In this document: in pieces, positions 25,217 through 34,398 of the stretch
How the letters are laid out: every line of letters begins with the position of its first letter
How positions within the stretch are numbered: the first letter of the stretch is position 1
From: JAVBWI01 sp036677445
GTDB taxonomy: Bacteria; Bacillota; Clostridia; Christensenellales; CAG-138
Assembly (NCBI GenBank): GCA_036677445.1
Contig: JAVBWI010000006.1
Span: 434,001-498,000, forward strand
Reading direction: 5' to 3'
DNA length: 64,000 bases
The notes under the pieces: generated by a model
What the model saw: only the letters and a program-made list of their open reading frames with translations
What the model was told of the DNA's origin: nothing
The model's database searches: none
Made by a program: the position numbers and the translations under genes

Positions 25217-27259
25217 TCATGCTTCCGGAGTATAATATTTTATATAGTCGATGATCATAGTAACTGGGAATATTGTGGAACTATCAGGGTTGCCCGGCCA
25301 GTCTCCGCCAACCGCGGTATTCAAATAAAGAAACATTTTTTGGTTGGGAATTTCGCTGGTGACCGAGTATGTTTCAACGCCGTCAATCATCCATGTCAGG
25401 CATTCTTCGGACCATTGCAGCGTAAAAATGTGAAAGGCCCCGCTGAAGTCTTTTCCCTCGATGCTTGTAAAAAAGCGGTCCTGTCCTTGTGGGCCCAAAT
25501 AATGATATACATGCCAGATATGATTTGGATCGTTCCCTAAATACTCCATTATATCGATCTCAGGAAAGGAATCCCCAGATTGCGGCAGCATCCAAAATGC
25601 CGGGAATATGCCCTGGCCGCTGGGAAGTTTGGCCTTGATTTCTATCCGGCCGTACAGAAACAATCGCTTGTTTTCGGTTGTGACAGCGCCTGAATAATAG
25701 GTATCGTTTTCAAGGCTACTGACGAGTTGCAGACAACCATCCCCCACTTTCACATTTTCCGTGCGGTATGTCTGAAGCTCCCCATTTGCGAATGGTTCTT
25801 TGTTAATGATATTCCAATCGGTTTCATCAAGCTGTGTATCGTTAAAATTGCATTCCCATGCCAATGACCAACCGGAGCGGCCAGGCTGAGTCGGTATATC
25901 CATTTGGGCAGGTTCGGTTTTTAACACTTGATCCGTATCCAATAGTTCCGATAATGTAACGACGTCGATCTCAGATCGCTTTCGATACAGGTAATCAGTA
26001 ATTTTTTTAAAGTTTTGTATTTCATATTTTGTAAAAACATCCGAAGGGGACTCGACAGAATGGAAAACCAATACCAGCCAGAGGTCATTTTCTATGGCGT
26101 CATCAATCCATTGACGGACAATATCCGGGCTGGTGTCTGAAGTTACCTCCCTAAAACCGATATTGTATGGCTCCTGAATGGGCAGAGAATTGTAATGGTT
26201 TGTTTTCACGCGGGATGTCATCGCATATTTTGCGATGATATCGTCAACTTCATCATTCGTTGCGCAGTATGGGGGTACCATGTTCGCGCATGCCCTTGTA
26301 TAGCCGTGCGAGAAAAGATAATTATAACCCGCGTATATATCCGCTTCCGCCTCTTCAGGTGTAATACTCGTCAGGTCCGTATGATAATATGTATGGTTAA
26401 CCAAATCCCAACCGCAGCCGTATAAGGCGTCAAGTTCCACGTCGCTGCAGTACGACTCATATCCTACATGGGAACCGATGACCGACAATATTCCTTTAAA
26501 TTTCCGTTCCTCCATAATGGGGAAAGCTTCGGTATAGACGGTTTCCCAGCCATCATCAAACCAGATGCTGCATACAGGATGCGCACCGTACGTGCTGATT
26601 TCACGCAGAGTAATTGTAGCCGCCGAGTTATCAAACGAACTCAATGCAATCTTAATAATGCTGATCTTATCCCAGCTTGGTATGCCGGAGCCGATTGCAA
26701 AATCATTTTTATTGAGAGCGAAAACATTTGAGCCCTCGGATAAATATGGCATTATATCGCATTCATAATAGTTGAAATAGTTCAAGTCTTCCATTAGATA
26801 TAGGGCCGCCCATTCAAGGTTTTGAGGATCGACTGCTTCGACATTTAGAAAGAGATACGTCTGAAGCGCTAAAAGGCTGTCGTACTTTCTGTACGCTTCC
26901 GCGGTATTACCTGTGCTTGATAAAGAAACAGCCCCGGAAACCTGCGCCAAACTCTCTGTGCCTTTCCAAAGGGACGGTTCAAGAGCATCGTCAATAATAT
27001 GACGGTTGCTTGGCCGCTTTTGTAATGATATATGGTCAATTCCTTCAAAGGCATAACGAAAATCCGCGGGGATATTCGCAGCGATGGAATGGTCGGACGC
27101 TTCATTGCGGGAAGTATCGCCGACATCGGAAGAAAGAACGGGATAGCCGGATGTTTCATCACGAAAAGCATTGTTCGCATCAGAAGAAAAAACGGAAATA
27201 TAAAAGCAGGATAGAACCAATAAAATTAATATTTTTACCAGTTTGCTATGTTGTTTCAT
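25217..27259 (-). CDS. Secreted polysaccharide deacetylase-GH16 glycoside hydrolase fusion
   Basis: The 680-residue protein has an N-terminal hydrophobic signal or anchor (KILILLVLSCFYISVFS). A region of about 200 residues of unclear fold follows. Next is a NodB-type deacetylase with FDDGW (Asp235-Asp236) and NHTYYHTD (His289, His293). A C-terminal GH16 domain follows from about residue 465, with the catalytic signature EIDIME (Glu567, Asp569, Glu572) and FPAFWMLP. GH16 enzymes cut beta-1,3/1,4-glucans or galactans. The start at 27259 follows GGGAGC; a TTG 15 bases upstream is rejected. It is cotranscribed with the GT2 synthase. Confidence 0.9.
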   Translation of the reverse strand: MKQHSKLVKILILLVLSCFYISVFSSDANNAFRDETSGYPVLSSDVGDTSRNEASDHSIAANIPADFRYAFEGIDHISLQKRPSNRHIIDDALEPSLWKGTESLAQVSGAVSLSSTGNTAEAYRKYDSLLALQTYLFLNVEAVDPQNLEWAALYLMEDLNYFNYYECDIMPYLSEGSNVFALNKNDFAIGSGIPSWDKISIIKIALSSFDNSAATITLREISTYGAHPVCSIWFDDGWETVYTEAFPIMEERKFKGILSVIGSHVGYESYCSDVELDALYGCGWDLVNHTYYHTDLTSITPEEAEADIYAGYNYLFSHGYTRACANMVPPYCATNDEVDDIIAKYAMTSRVKTNHYNSLPIQEPYNIGFREVTSDTSPDIVRQWIDDAIENDLWLVLVFHSVESPSDVFTKYEIQNFKKITDYLYRKRSEIDVVTLSELLDTDQVLKTEPAQMDIPTQPGRSGWSLAWECNFNDTQLDETDWNIINKEPFANGELQTYRTENVKVGDGCLQLVSSLENDTYYSGAVTTENKRLFLYGRIEIKAKLPSGQGIFPAFWMLPQSGDSFPEIDIMEYLGNDPNHIWHVYHYLGPQGQDRFFTSIEGKDFSGAFHIFTLQWSEECLTWMIDGVETYSVTSEIPNQKMFLYLNTAVGGDWPGNPDSSTIFPVTMIIDYIKYYTPEA

Positions 27260-27430
27260 ACGCACAGCTCCCAAGAATATATAGCTATACTATGCTTGGG
27301 CCTGTGTTTTAGACTGATATGCAAAATATAGACAAAACAATTCAAAAAGCACCGGGGATTGCCTGATATGCGCTATGATGGTAAACCCATATCATAATAT
27401 TCGCGCATGTTATAATCTGTTCAGGTAAAA

Positions 27431-27475
27431 CAAAAGCCCCGGAACCCCCCAAAATTAGGGTGCTCCAAGGCTCAT
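27431..27475 (-). terminator. Terminator of tRNA-Ser
   Basis: On the minus strand an imperfect GC-rich stem (AGCC...GGCT with inner pairs) is followed directly by TTTTGTTTT. It begins just past the tRNA 3' end. Confidence 0.7.
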
Positions 27476-27476
27476 G

Positions 27477-27568
27477 TGGCGGAGAGAGAGGGATTCGAAC
27501 CCTCGGTGCCTTTAAGGGGCACACACGATTTCCAGTCGTGCGCCTTAGACCAGCTCAGCCATCTCTCC
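27477..27568 (-). tRNA. tRNA-Ser: tRNA-Ser, anticodon GGA
   Basis: The minus strand folds as a class II tRNA. The acceptor GGAGAGA pairs with TCTCTCC, followed by discriminator G and an encoded CCA at 27479-27477. The anticodon stem is CGACT-GGA-AATCG, the T arm has GGTTCGAATCC, and there is a long variable arm. The GGA anticodon reads UCC/UCU serine codons. Confidence 0.97.
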
Positions 27569-27596
27569 ACTGAATTGCTCTCGCGAACGCTTTCCT

Positions 27597-27625
27597 ATCT
27601 TACAATAAAATGCGTTAAAATGCAA
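27597..27625 (-). promoter_or_regulatory. Promoter of tRNA-Ser
   Basis: TTGCAT (27625-27620) and TAAGAT (27602-27597) on the minus strand are 17 bases apart, about 30 bases upstream of the mature tRNA 5' end. Confidence 0.6.
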
Positions 27626-27754
27626 GTGCGAAATCGCCGTTGCTTTTACAGAAATCCGCCGTTGCTTTTACTGGCGTGTACGGGCGTTTTCGACAGATTG
27701 CTTTATTCGGATGTTCTCTTGTTTGTTTCGCCAAGAAATACCGCAGAACAAAAA

Positions 27755-27783
27755 GTACCCTCCGGCGGGGAGACCGGAGGGCG
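27755..27783 (-). terminator. Terminator of the iron alcohol dehydrogenase gene
   Basis: CCCTCCGG (27758-27765) pairs with CCGGAGGG (27774-27781). On the minus strand the stem is followed by TACTTTTTGTT. The rest of the 27569-27908 gap holds only this and the tRNA promoter. Confidence 0.75.
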
Positions 27784-27908
27784 GCACTGGTGGTTGCTCC
27801 AGTGAATTGGGGGGGTGTCATCAGCGTTTCCTTTTGACAATATGAGTGTATATCAGTTTCATGAACCCCCCATGAACGTAAAGTGAACTTTTGGTGTTTG
27901 ATTTTAGG

Positions 27909-29012
27909 CTATTGCATGTACGCCTGAAGCGCATCGCGGTAGATGGCCTCCACCTCTTCAAAGCGCACCGGATAGTCGATGTTGCGCGTGCTGTTCTGTT
28001 CCATGGTCTTTTCCGTGAAGCAGCGGAGCTGCGCGTCATTCAGCTGCAGGGAGAGCGGGAAATTGCGCTGCACATACGCCGTCAGCTCCTCCGCATCCAT
28101 GCCCAGCGCGCCCAGCACGAGCGCAAGGCGATCCGGCAGCACACGCTGTATGAAGCGCAGGTACCCCGGCAGCACGACGCAGTTGGCTTCCCCGTGCGCA
28201 AGGCCCATATAGTATGTCAGCGGGTAGCCCATGCCGTGCATCAGCGTAGTGCCCGTATGCGTAATGGTCATACCGCCAAGCATGGAGACGACCATCAGTT
28301 CCTCGCGGATACCTTCCAGCTCGCCCCGCTCCAGCGCCCGCATGCAGGGGCCAAAGCGTCGCAGCGCTTCCAGATTCAGCGCGTCGGTGACGGGCGTCGC
28401 CTTTTTGGTGATGATGCTCTCCATGCAATGCGTACAGGCGTCCATTGCCGTGTGCAGCGTAACGCGTTGGGGCAGCGAGCGCGTATATTCAGGGTCCAGC
28501 AGCGCCGCGACAGGCATCGTCTTGGATAAGCTGCCAAAGGAACGCTTTGTTTCGATATCCTTGCGGGTCAATATCGACCACGGCGTCACTTCACTGCCCG
28601 TACCGCTGGTGGTGGGGATAGCAACGACAGGCAGCGCGGTGCGGTATGCGTTTTTGTAGAGATCTTCTGTGGATATATCCTCCACCGCAAACACGGCAAC
28701 GGCTTTCGCTGCATCAAGCGGCGAGCCGCCGCCAATGCCCACCACAAAATCCGCGCCCGCGGCCCGCACGAACATCCCTACCTCCCGGCACTGTTCCACG
28801 GTAGGGTTGTTATCGATGCCTTCATAGGTTTCAAACGGTATCCCCTGCGTGCGAAGCACGTCCTCCACATCGCCAAGCGCGCCGCTCTCTCGGCCGGAAT
28901 GTCTGCCCGTCACCACGAACGCACGTTTCCCTGCGATCCAATCCACCGCGTGCGCCTTTACGCAGTCCTTTCCAAAAAACGTGTTGGATTTTGACTTGAA
29001 TGTGAATTCCAC
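27909..29012 (-). CDS. Iron-containing alcohol dehydrogenase
   Basis: The 367-residue protein is a group III Fe-dependent alcohol dehydrogenase that oxidises an alcohol or reduces an aldehyde with NAD(P). GIGGGSPLDAAKA binds the cofactor, IPTTSGTGSEVTP follows, and metal ligands fall in DACTHCMES and GLAHGEAN. I prefer a GTG start at 29012 because GGGAGGAACAGA lies immediately upstream within the apparent coding region; the ATG at 29033 has no ribosome site. Substrate unknown. Confidence 0.9.
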   Translation of the reverse strand: MEFTFKSKSNTFFGKDCVKAHAVDWIAGKRAFVVTGRHSGRESGALGDVEDVLRTQGIPFETYEGIDNNPTVEQCREVGMFVRAAGADFVVGIGGGSPLDAAKAVAVFAVEDISTEDLYKNAYRTALPVVAIPTTSGTGSEVTPWSILTRKDIETKRSFGSLSKTMPVAALLDPEYTRSLPQRVTLHTAMDACTHCMESIITKKATPVTDALNLEALRRFGPCMRALERGELEGIREELMVVSMLGGMTITHTGTTLMHGMGYPLTYYMGLAHGEANCVVLPGYLRFIQRVLPDRLALVLGALGMDAEELTAYVQRNFPLSLQLNDAQLRCFTEKTMEQNSTRNIDYPVRFEEVEAIYRDALQAYMQ

Positions 29013-29119
29013 TCTGTTCCTCCCGGTATACATAAAAGATATTTGTTTTGGCTGTTTTCGTAAAAATTTTTAACATAAACTACAAAAATTGAGGAGCAAA
29101 GCAAATTGCTCCCCGTTTT

Positions 29120-29506
29120 TTAATTTTCGTATTCTTTATACTGTTCCAGCTCTGCAGGAACTTCGGCTATCCCAATTGCTTTGAATAGCATGTCTCCACC
29201 ACCCATGAAGACATCGAGATACTCAATAATCCATTCTTTGGAAGAATAGCCCTTTGCCTCACAGATTTTGCTCTGCGGGTCATCTTCACGAATACCGATT
29301 TGTTTTCCCCTGAGCGACTTGTCAGGTACTACACCAAAAGGTCGATAGATAACCCCGTCGTGGTTTAGTTCTATCACATTCAGTTCCTTGTTTTCTGTAA
29401 CTGTAAATGCAGGAAATGTTGTTTGAGAAACAGGACTACAGCCAGCCGCACCCAAAAAACAGGCTAATGTTACTATAGCCAAAACTATCAGAAATATCTT
29501 TTGCAT
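29120..29506 (-). CDS. Small putative lipoprotein
   Basis: The 128-residue protein has a lipoprotein signal MQKIFLIVLAIVTLACFLG with lipobox AAGC (Cys23 lipidated). A short polar domain rich in charged residues follows; I do not recognise it. Several in-frame ATGs cluster at the 5' end, and the one at 29506 gives the cleanest signal peptide after GGGGG. It has its own promoter at 29530-29559. Confidence 0.7.
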   Translation of the reverse strand: MQKIFLIVLAIVTLACFLGAAGCSPVSQTTFPAFTVTENKELNVIELNHDGVIYRPFGVVPDKSLRGKQIGIREDDPQSKICEAKGYSSKEWIIEYLDVFMGGGDMLFKAIGIAEVPAELEQYKEYEN

Positions 29507-29529
29507 CACCATGCCCCCATACATTCTTG

Positions 29530-29559
29530 ATTATATTAGCATGGGCCTGGGTGCGTCAA
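29530..29559 (-). promoter_or_regulatory. Promoter of the small lipoprotein gene
   Basis: TTGACG (29559-29554) and TATAAT (29535-29530) on the minus strand are 18 bases apart, directly ahead of the gene. Confidence 0.7.
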
Positions 29560-29597
29560 CTGTTGCCGTACGGTCTAGCCGCGCAGCATGGAAATTG

Positions 29598-29930
29598 TTA
29601 ACCGGCAAGAAACTCGTCGATGGAGTCGTACCGGATATCCACCTTTTCCTCCGTCGGCCAGTTGCACAAGTAAATGTACATGGGTTTTTCATCCGGTACG
29701 CCGCCCACAAGCACCGCATAGGTATCGTCAATGTCGTATTGCATGATGTACAATCCGCTGCCGGTTTCCCTGCCGGTAAAATCCGCAAAATCTTCCCACG
29801 AAAGCGCGTCGCCTTTTTCTGCGAGCGTACGAACCGCATCCATTGTCAGTTCTCCTGGCTTGGCGCCGCCGCAGCCTACCGCATTGAGCAGCAGCACCGC
29901 TAAAACCGCCCATGATAGTACCCGTCTCAT
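29598..29930 (-). CDS. Small putative lipoprotein, unrecognised domain
   Basis: The 110-residue product starts MRRVLSWAVLAVLLLNAVGC, a typical lipoprotein signal with AVGC as lipobox. The rest (SWEDFADFTGRETGSG, then DDTYAVLVGGVPDEKPMY) is a compact domain found, by general impression, in Bacillota lipoproteins of unknown role. The ATG at 29930 has GGAGGAAACG upstream. Longer frames reaching 30074 overlap the NIF3 gene and are rejected. Confidence 0.75.
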   Translation of the reverse strand: MRRVLSWAVLAVLLLNAVGCGGAKPGELTMDAVRTLAEKGDALSWEDFADFTGRETGSGLYIMQYDIDDTYAVLVGGVPDEKPMYIYLCNWPTEEKVDIRYDSIDEFLAG

Positions 29931-29985
29931 CGTTTCCTCCTTATGCAGTCTGGTCCGCATTTGCCCGAATGCAAATGATCCCCGC

Positions 29986-30843
29986 CTACAGGTCCTCCAG
30001 AAAATATTCGCCCGGCAGGAACTCCGCCGCAAGGCCCAGGCTTTGAAAGTATTCCACCATCGCCATGCACGCATATTTTTCGGTGGAGTAATGCGTTGCG
30101 CCGATCACATTGATCCCGTGCGTCTGCGCAAGGCGGTGAAACTCCATCGTCGGCTCAAAATGCGGCAACGGCCTTGTAAAACCGGTCAGGTACACATTTA
30201 CCCCTAACGCCGCCAATTCCTCCGCCACAAAGGGGTAGCTGCCCCCGCCAGCGGCGATGGCGATAACGCCATCCTTGATACGCTTCTCCCCGTAGGGGTA
30301 AAGTCTGACCTCGTGGCCGACCGTGCGGCGCACCAGCGCCGCCAATTCCTCCGCCGTCTTAAGCCCGGTGCCGCACAGTACGCCGACCTGCAGGCCCGGC
30401 GCATACCGGCAAAACGGCCTGTCGATTGTAAGCGCCAGCGCATTCGCCAAGCTGACGGACGTAGAGTATACGCCATACTTATCCAGCGGCGCGTGCAACA
30501 TGTAAAACGCGATGCGCCGTTCGCGCATTTTTTCAAGATACTCTACAGGGAGATTATAAAAAGGAAAGCCCTCCGGCTGCGCATGGTACCCCATGGCGTG
30601 ATGGGAAAACAGCAATACGTCCCGCTCATTGCGTTCGAATATACGGTCAATCACGGCGATATCCGGAAACGTTGCGGTATATACCTTGCCGATGTGTTCC
30701 GCGTTATCCAGCACCAGCCCCATATATCGTCGTTTGAAGCCCTCGGATATGTATTCATTCATATCCATAAAACTCCAGTCGTCCACACAATGGGCGATAT
30801 CGAAGGCTTCATCCAGCTTCAGATACAATTCGTTTGCGCGCAT
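29986..30843 (-). CDS. NIF3/DUF34-family protein
   Basis: The 285-residue protein resembles NIF3-like (DUF34) proteins, dinuclear-metal enzymes sometimes called GTP cyclohydrolase 1 type 2. FSHHAMGY and ALDKYGVYSTSVSLANALA-like elements near residues 80-150 contain candidate ligand histidines. VIGATHYSTEKYACMAMVEYF near the C-terminus holds the other metal-binding His and Glu. Its precise reaction is unsettled in the literature. It follows the HD-domain gene by 30 bases on the same strand. Confidence 0.75.
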   Translation of the reverse strand: MRANELYLKLDEAFDIAHCVDDWSFMDMNEYISEGFKRRYMGLVLDNAEHIGKVYTATFPDIAVIDRIFERNERDVLLFSHHAMGYHAQPEGFPFYNLPVEYLEKMRERRIAFYMLHAPLDKYGVYSTSVSLANALALTIDRPFCRYAPGLQVGVLCGTGLKTAEELAALVRRTVGHEVRLYPYGEKRIKDGVIAIAAGGGSYPFVAEELAALGVNVYLTGFTRPLPHFEPTMEFHRLAQTHGINVIGATHYSTEKYACMAMVEYFQSLGLAAEFLPGEYFLEDL

Positions 30844-30873
30844 ATTATCGACCTCCCGCCGCGCTTTGCGCCT

Positions 30874-31368
30874 TCATTCCGCAGCCGGCAGAAACAAATC
30901 GTCGAGGTAGGTTTTCCCGGTTTGGGTTCTGAATATTTTATCCCGTACCGAAAGAATGGCAGGCAGGCTGCTTTGATCTTCAAACAGATTGACCAGAAAA
31001 TCCGCTTCCACAAGTATCTGGTAATCCAACCCGTCGATATCCGTATACGTATGGTGCCTGCCAATCAAATAGCATACCCGCTCCACCAGCTCTCCAGGAA
31101 ACCCAAGCTCCCGCAGCATAGCCCGCGCCACAGGCGGGCCTTCCTGCTCCTGATAAGGGCCCGCGCAGCTGTTGTACTTCTGTTCGCTGGGTTTGATGCC
31201 TATATCGTGGGTCACCGCCGCCACCTCCAGCACCTGCTGCGCGGCGGTCTCCAGCCCTTCCCTCTCCCCTATGCTTTTCGCAAACGCGTATACCTTGAGA
31301 AAATGGTTAATTCGCCCGGCTTCCCCTTTATAGTACGCGATCATTGCAGTAATCACATCGCCAATCAT
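30874..31368 (-). CDS. HD-domain phosphohydrolase
   Basis: A 164-residue HD-superfamily protein. His22 (NHFLKV), His54-Asp55 (THDIG) and the RHHTY pair near residue 100 give the metal-binding pattern. Such single-domain proteins hydrolyse nucleotides or signalling phosphates. It is probably cotranscribed with the NIF3-family gene. Substrate unknown. Confidence 0.85.
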   Translation of the reverse strand: MIGDVITAMIAYYKGEAGRINHFLKVYAFAKSIGEREGLETAAQQVLEVAAVTHDIGIKPSEQKYNSCAGPYQEQEGPPVARAMLRELGFPGELVERVCYLIGRHHTYTDIDGLDYQILVEADFLVNLFEDQSSLPAILSVRDKIFRTQTGKTYLDDLFLPAAE

Positions 31369-31554
31369 ACGTACCCGCCTCCATGTAAATTCCGTCTGAT
31401 ACCACTAAGGATAACACGATGGCCGCGCTTCGTCGAGAGCTTTGCGCCGCAAGAACACCGGCAAGTCCGTACTGGCCACTGCCTACCCGACGCCTAGTAG
31501 CGTTTTCCCAATGCTTTTATTGCCGGCAATGGTTGAAGGACGGCTCATCGTCAA

Positions 31555-32247
31555 TCAGCGCAGCATGCCGCCCGCAAGTTCCACCGCCCGGCGCGCAACA
31601 ACTTCGGCAGGATCGAGCGCGGCATACGCTATGCCGTATTGCTTATACGCAAGCGGCAGCTCCGTACAACCAAGCACAAACACTTCAGCTCCCCTTTCCT
31701 GCAAACGTTTTAGCGCATGCAGCACATCACCGATGTAAAAATCCTGCCGTCCAGCTTTTATACCGTCGTAAATAAGAGACATTATGGCTCGCTGATCTTC
31801 CTCATCCGGCTCAACAAGCCGCACGCCATGCTTTTCAAATGCCCTGCGATATATACCCGTATGCACCGTACCATCGGTCGCCAGCAGCCCTGCGGCCCCA
31901 TACCCGACAGCAGCGGCGGCTTTTGCCGTTTCTTCCGGCATATGCAATATAGGCGTTCGCACAAAGGGCAGCAGCTTTTCGTAATAATAATGCGCGGTAT
32001 TGCAGGCGATCATAAGCAGATCCGCGCCCATACCCTCTAGCAGGATTGCAGAGCGGACTAAATAAGGCAACGGATCGTCCCCTCCGTGCAATATGGCGGC
32101 AGTACGGTCGGGTATTGCGGGGTTGCTGTCGACTAAAACTCGTATGTGTTCCTGGTCGCTCTGTGCTCGGGTATTGCGTATGATTTTTTCAACCATATCC
32201 ACCGTCGCTAATGGGCCCATGCCGCCGATCACACCAATGGATTTCAT
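31555..32247 (-). CDS. Aspartate/glutamate racemase family protein
   Basis: The 230-residue enzyme is a cofactor-independent amino-acid racemase. The two catalytic cysteines lie in ACNTAH (Cys82) and GCTELPL (Cys194). GGMGPLATVDM at the N-terminus is typical of aspartate racemases. The ATG at 32247 has GGGAGGAA; the longer frame to 32367 runs through hairpins and is rejected. The neighbouring dicarboxylate symporter on the same strand suggests aspartate or glutamate as substrate. Confidence 0.9.
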   Translation of the reverse strand: MKSIGVIGGMGPLATVDMVEKIIRNTRAQSDQEHIRVLVDSNPAIPDRTAAILHGGDDPLPYLVRSAILLEGMGADLLMIACNTAHYYYEKLLPFVRTPILHMPEETAKAAAAVGYGAAGLLATDGTVHTGIYRRAFEKHGVRLVEPDEEDQRAIMSLIYDGIKAGRQDFYIGDVLHALKRLQERGAEVFVLGCTELPLAYKQYGIAYAALDPAEVVARRAVELAGGMLR

Positions 32248-32288
32248 AGCCCGATTCCTCCCTAACCGGCCTCGCCGGTTATAATAGC

Positions 32289-32314
32289 GCGGCGCCTTCT
32301 TAAGAAGGCGCCGC
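32289..32314. terminator. Perfect 26-bp palindrome after the symporter gene
   Basis: GCGGCGCCTTCTT is directly followed by its exact complement, and a second hairpin AACCGGC-CTC-GCCGGTT lies about 20 bases away. Neither has a clear T run. They separate the symporter from the racemase gene and may terminate or stabilise the transcript. Confidence 0.5.
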
Positions 32315-32386
32315 AGGCATGCCCGGAAGACGGACAGTGCATGAAGTGCGGGTGCGTATGCATGCATTGCTGTAACACGGCAGACC

Positions 32387-33637
32387 CTAGATACTTACTT
32401 CAATTTCTGTGTATTTTGCATCCAACTCGCGTTCGGATTTAGCAACTACTACGGCGCAAGCCATATCGCCCGTGACATTTATGCAGGTACGCGCCATATC
32501 CATGATACGTTCGACGCCCATGATGATGGCGACCGCATCAAGCGGCAGGCCGACCGTTGTGAGCACCATGCCCAGCATAACGGTGCCTGCGCCCGGGACA
32601 CCCGCCGTGCCTATGGAAGCAAGCGTAGCCGATAGTACAATGATCAGCATTTGCCCTACTGTCAGATTGATACCGTATACCGCCGCCACAAACAACGCGC
32701 AAATGCCCTGGAACGCTGCGGTACCATCCATATTGATAGTGGCTCCCAACGGCAGCACGAAGGAGCGCACTTGGGGCGAAACGCCCATCTTACGCGAACT
32801 CTCCATGGAAAAGGGCAGTGTTGCAGAGGAACTCGCCGTCGTAAATGCAAAGAGCATCGCGGGGGCCGCAAGCCTGAAAAATTTTATTGGGCTCATCTTC
32901 CCCAGAATCTTGACTGTCATACCATAGGTAATGACAGCATGCACCATACAGGCCAAATAAACCGTCAGTACCAGGATGAACAGCGGGCCAAGCACACCCG
33001 CACCCTGCGTTGCCACAACCGGGATGATCAATGCAAATACCGCATAGGGTGCCAGCTTCATGATGCTGCCAATAATACTGTACATGACCTCGGCAAAGCC
33101 TTCCATGCCTTTTTTAAAATTTTCAGCTTTCGCGCCGACTATGGCAATACCTACCCCCACGAACAACGCAAACGCAATGACCTGCAGCATATTGCCCTGT
33201 ACCAGCGCGTTGAACGGGTTGGTGGGAATAATGCTGAGCAATGTTTCAACAAAGTTGGTAGGCGCTGTCGCCTCAAACGATGCATCCGCAGGAAGCGTGA
33301 GGCCGTTACCTACGTTGAATATCATGCCCATGAGCAATCCAACAATAACGGCAATCGCCGTGGTAACCATGAAAAAAAGTATGGTTTTGCCACCAATGCG
33401 GCCTACTCTTTTAATATCGCCCAAGCCGCAGGCGCCTATTACCAAAGAAGCAAATACCAATGGGACGATGACCATTTTAATCAGGTTCAAAAACAAAGTG
33501 CCAAAGGGTTTGATATAGGAATTTGCAATCTCCGCCTGTCCTGTCAAATTCAGTACGACGCCTACGATGATGCCCGCGATTAAACCAATCAGGATCTTAA
33601 CTGTGAGATGGAGTTTTTTGGAGGGTGTCTTTTCCAT
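32387..33637 (-). CDS. Dicarboxylate/amino acid:cation symporter (DAACS, GltP-like)
   Basis: The 416-residue membrane protein imports glutamate, aspartate or C4-dicarboxylates with protons or sodium. The re-entrant loop serine motif ASSSATLP, then NMDGTAAFQG in the unwound TM7, and VPGAGTVMLG are all present. The substrate Arg/Asp region of TM8 (DRxxDMxRT in the family) reads ERIMDMARTCINVTGD. Length and helices are normal. It lies upstream of the racemase on the same strand. Confidence 0.93.
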   Translation of the reverse strand: MEKTPSKKLHLTVKILIGLIAGIIVGVVLNLTGQAEIANSYIKPFGTLFLNLIKMVIVPLVFASLVIGACGLGDIKRVGRIGGKTILFFMVTTAIAVIVGLLMGMIFNVGNGLTLPADASFEATAPTNFVETLLSIIPTNPFNALVQGNMLQVIAFALFVGVGIAIVGAKAENFKKGMEGFAEVMYSIIGSIMKLAPYAVFALIIPVVATQGAGVLGPLFILVLTVYLACMVHAVITYGMTVKILGKMSPIKFFRLAAPAMLFAFTTASSSATLPFSMESSRKMGVSPQVRSFVLPLGATINMDGTAAFQGICALFVAAVYGINLTVGQMLIIVLSATLASIGTAGVPGAGTVMLGMVLTTVGLPLDAVAIIMGVERIMDMARTCINVTGDMACAVVVAKSERELDAKYTEIEVSI

Positions 33638-34032
33638 TTTTCAGCTCCCTTTCTCTCTTGACATTCTTTTAATCGTCAGCACTATTCAATTTGAGAATGC
33701 GTCAGGAATATCTTTCCACTTCGAATAGAATACAGCAATGCATCAAATATAGTATAGCATATCGCTTCAGATGTGAAAAGATGAGCTTTCCGCATTTTTT
33801 TGTCAATAAAACGGGCTCCAATGAACAGGTAACAAATTATTCAGTCAGAACACATATATCTTCAAGCTTCGCAGGCCGGTTCTTAGTATAAAGTAGAATA
33901 AAGATTGATGAATGCAGTGTATAATGATATACTATGTACAATTCTTCAACCTTTTCGTCATGCAGTCCCCCCGATAGAAAAATATTTTTGAGGTCCAAGG
34001 AACTCAATAAATACTATATGGAGGAAAATGAA
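33638..34032. other. Divergent intergenic region
   Basis: This 395-base AT-rich gap separates the symporter gene from the DUF4870 gene. TATACT-like and TATAAT-like boxes occur (about 33757 on the minus strand and 33920-33925 on the plus strand), but without convincing -35 partners. I see no gene or strong structure. Confidence 0.4.
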
Positions 34033-34398
34033 ATGGAACAGCCGATCATTACGCCGGAAGACATCAAGCAAAACAAAACCATGGCAATACTCGCGTACTT
34101 CCTGTTCTTCCTTCCGCTGCTGGCCGCAAAAGAAAGCCTTTTTGCCCGCTACCACGCCAATCAGGGGCTGGTGCTCCTCATCGCATATGTCGCTATAGGC
34201 ATCGTACAGTCGATACTCAATGCTATTTTATTTGCCGCTATGACTTTTGGCAGCTTTGGCGCACTTGGAATTGTCAGTCTTATTTTCACGCTTGCATATC
34301 TGGGATTGGCCGCTCTGGGCATCATCGGTATTATCAATGCGGCGCAGGGCAAAACGAAGCCCATGCCCATTATCGGCAGTATCACCATCATTCGCTGA
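34033..34398 (+). CDS. DUF4870-like small membrane protein
   Basis: The 121-residue protein has three hydrophobic segments. AILAYFLFFLPLLAAKESLFARYHANQG is the characteristic first block of DUF4870/Tic20-like proteins, with its FHxNQ-type motif read here as YHANQG. Function unknown. I chose the ATG at 34033 because GGAGG lies upstream. A terminator follows. Confidence 0.78.
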   Translation: MEQPIITPEDIKQNKTMAILAYFLFFLPLLAAKESLFARYHANQGLVLLIAYVAIGIVQSILNAILFAAMTFGSFGALGIVSLIFTLAYLGLAALGIIGIINAAQGKTKPMPIIGSITIIR

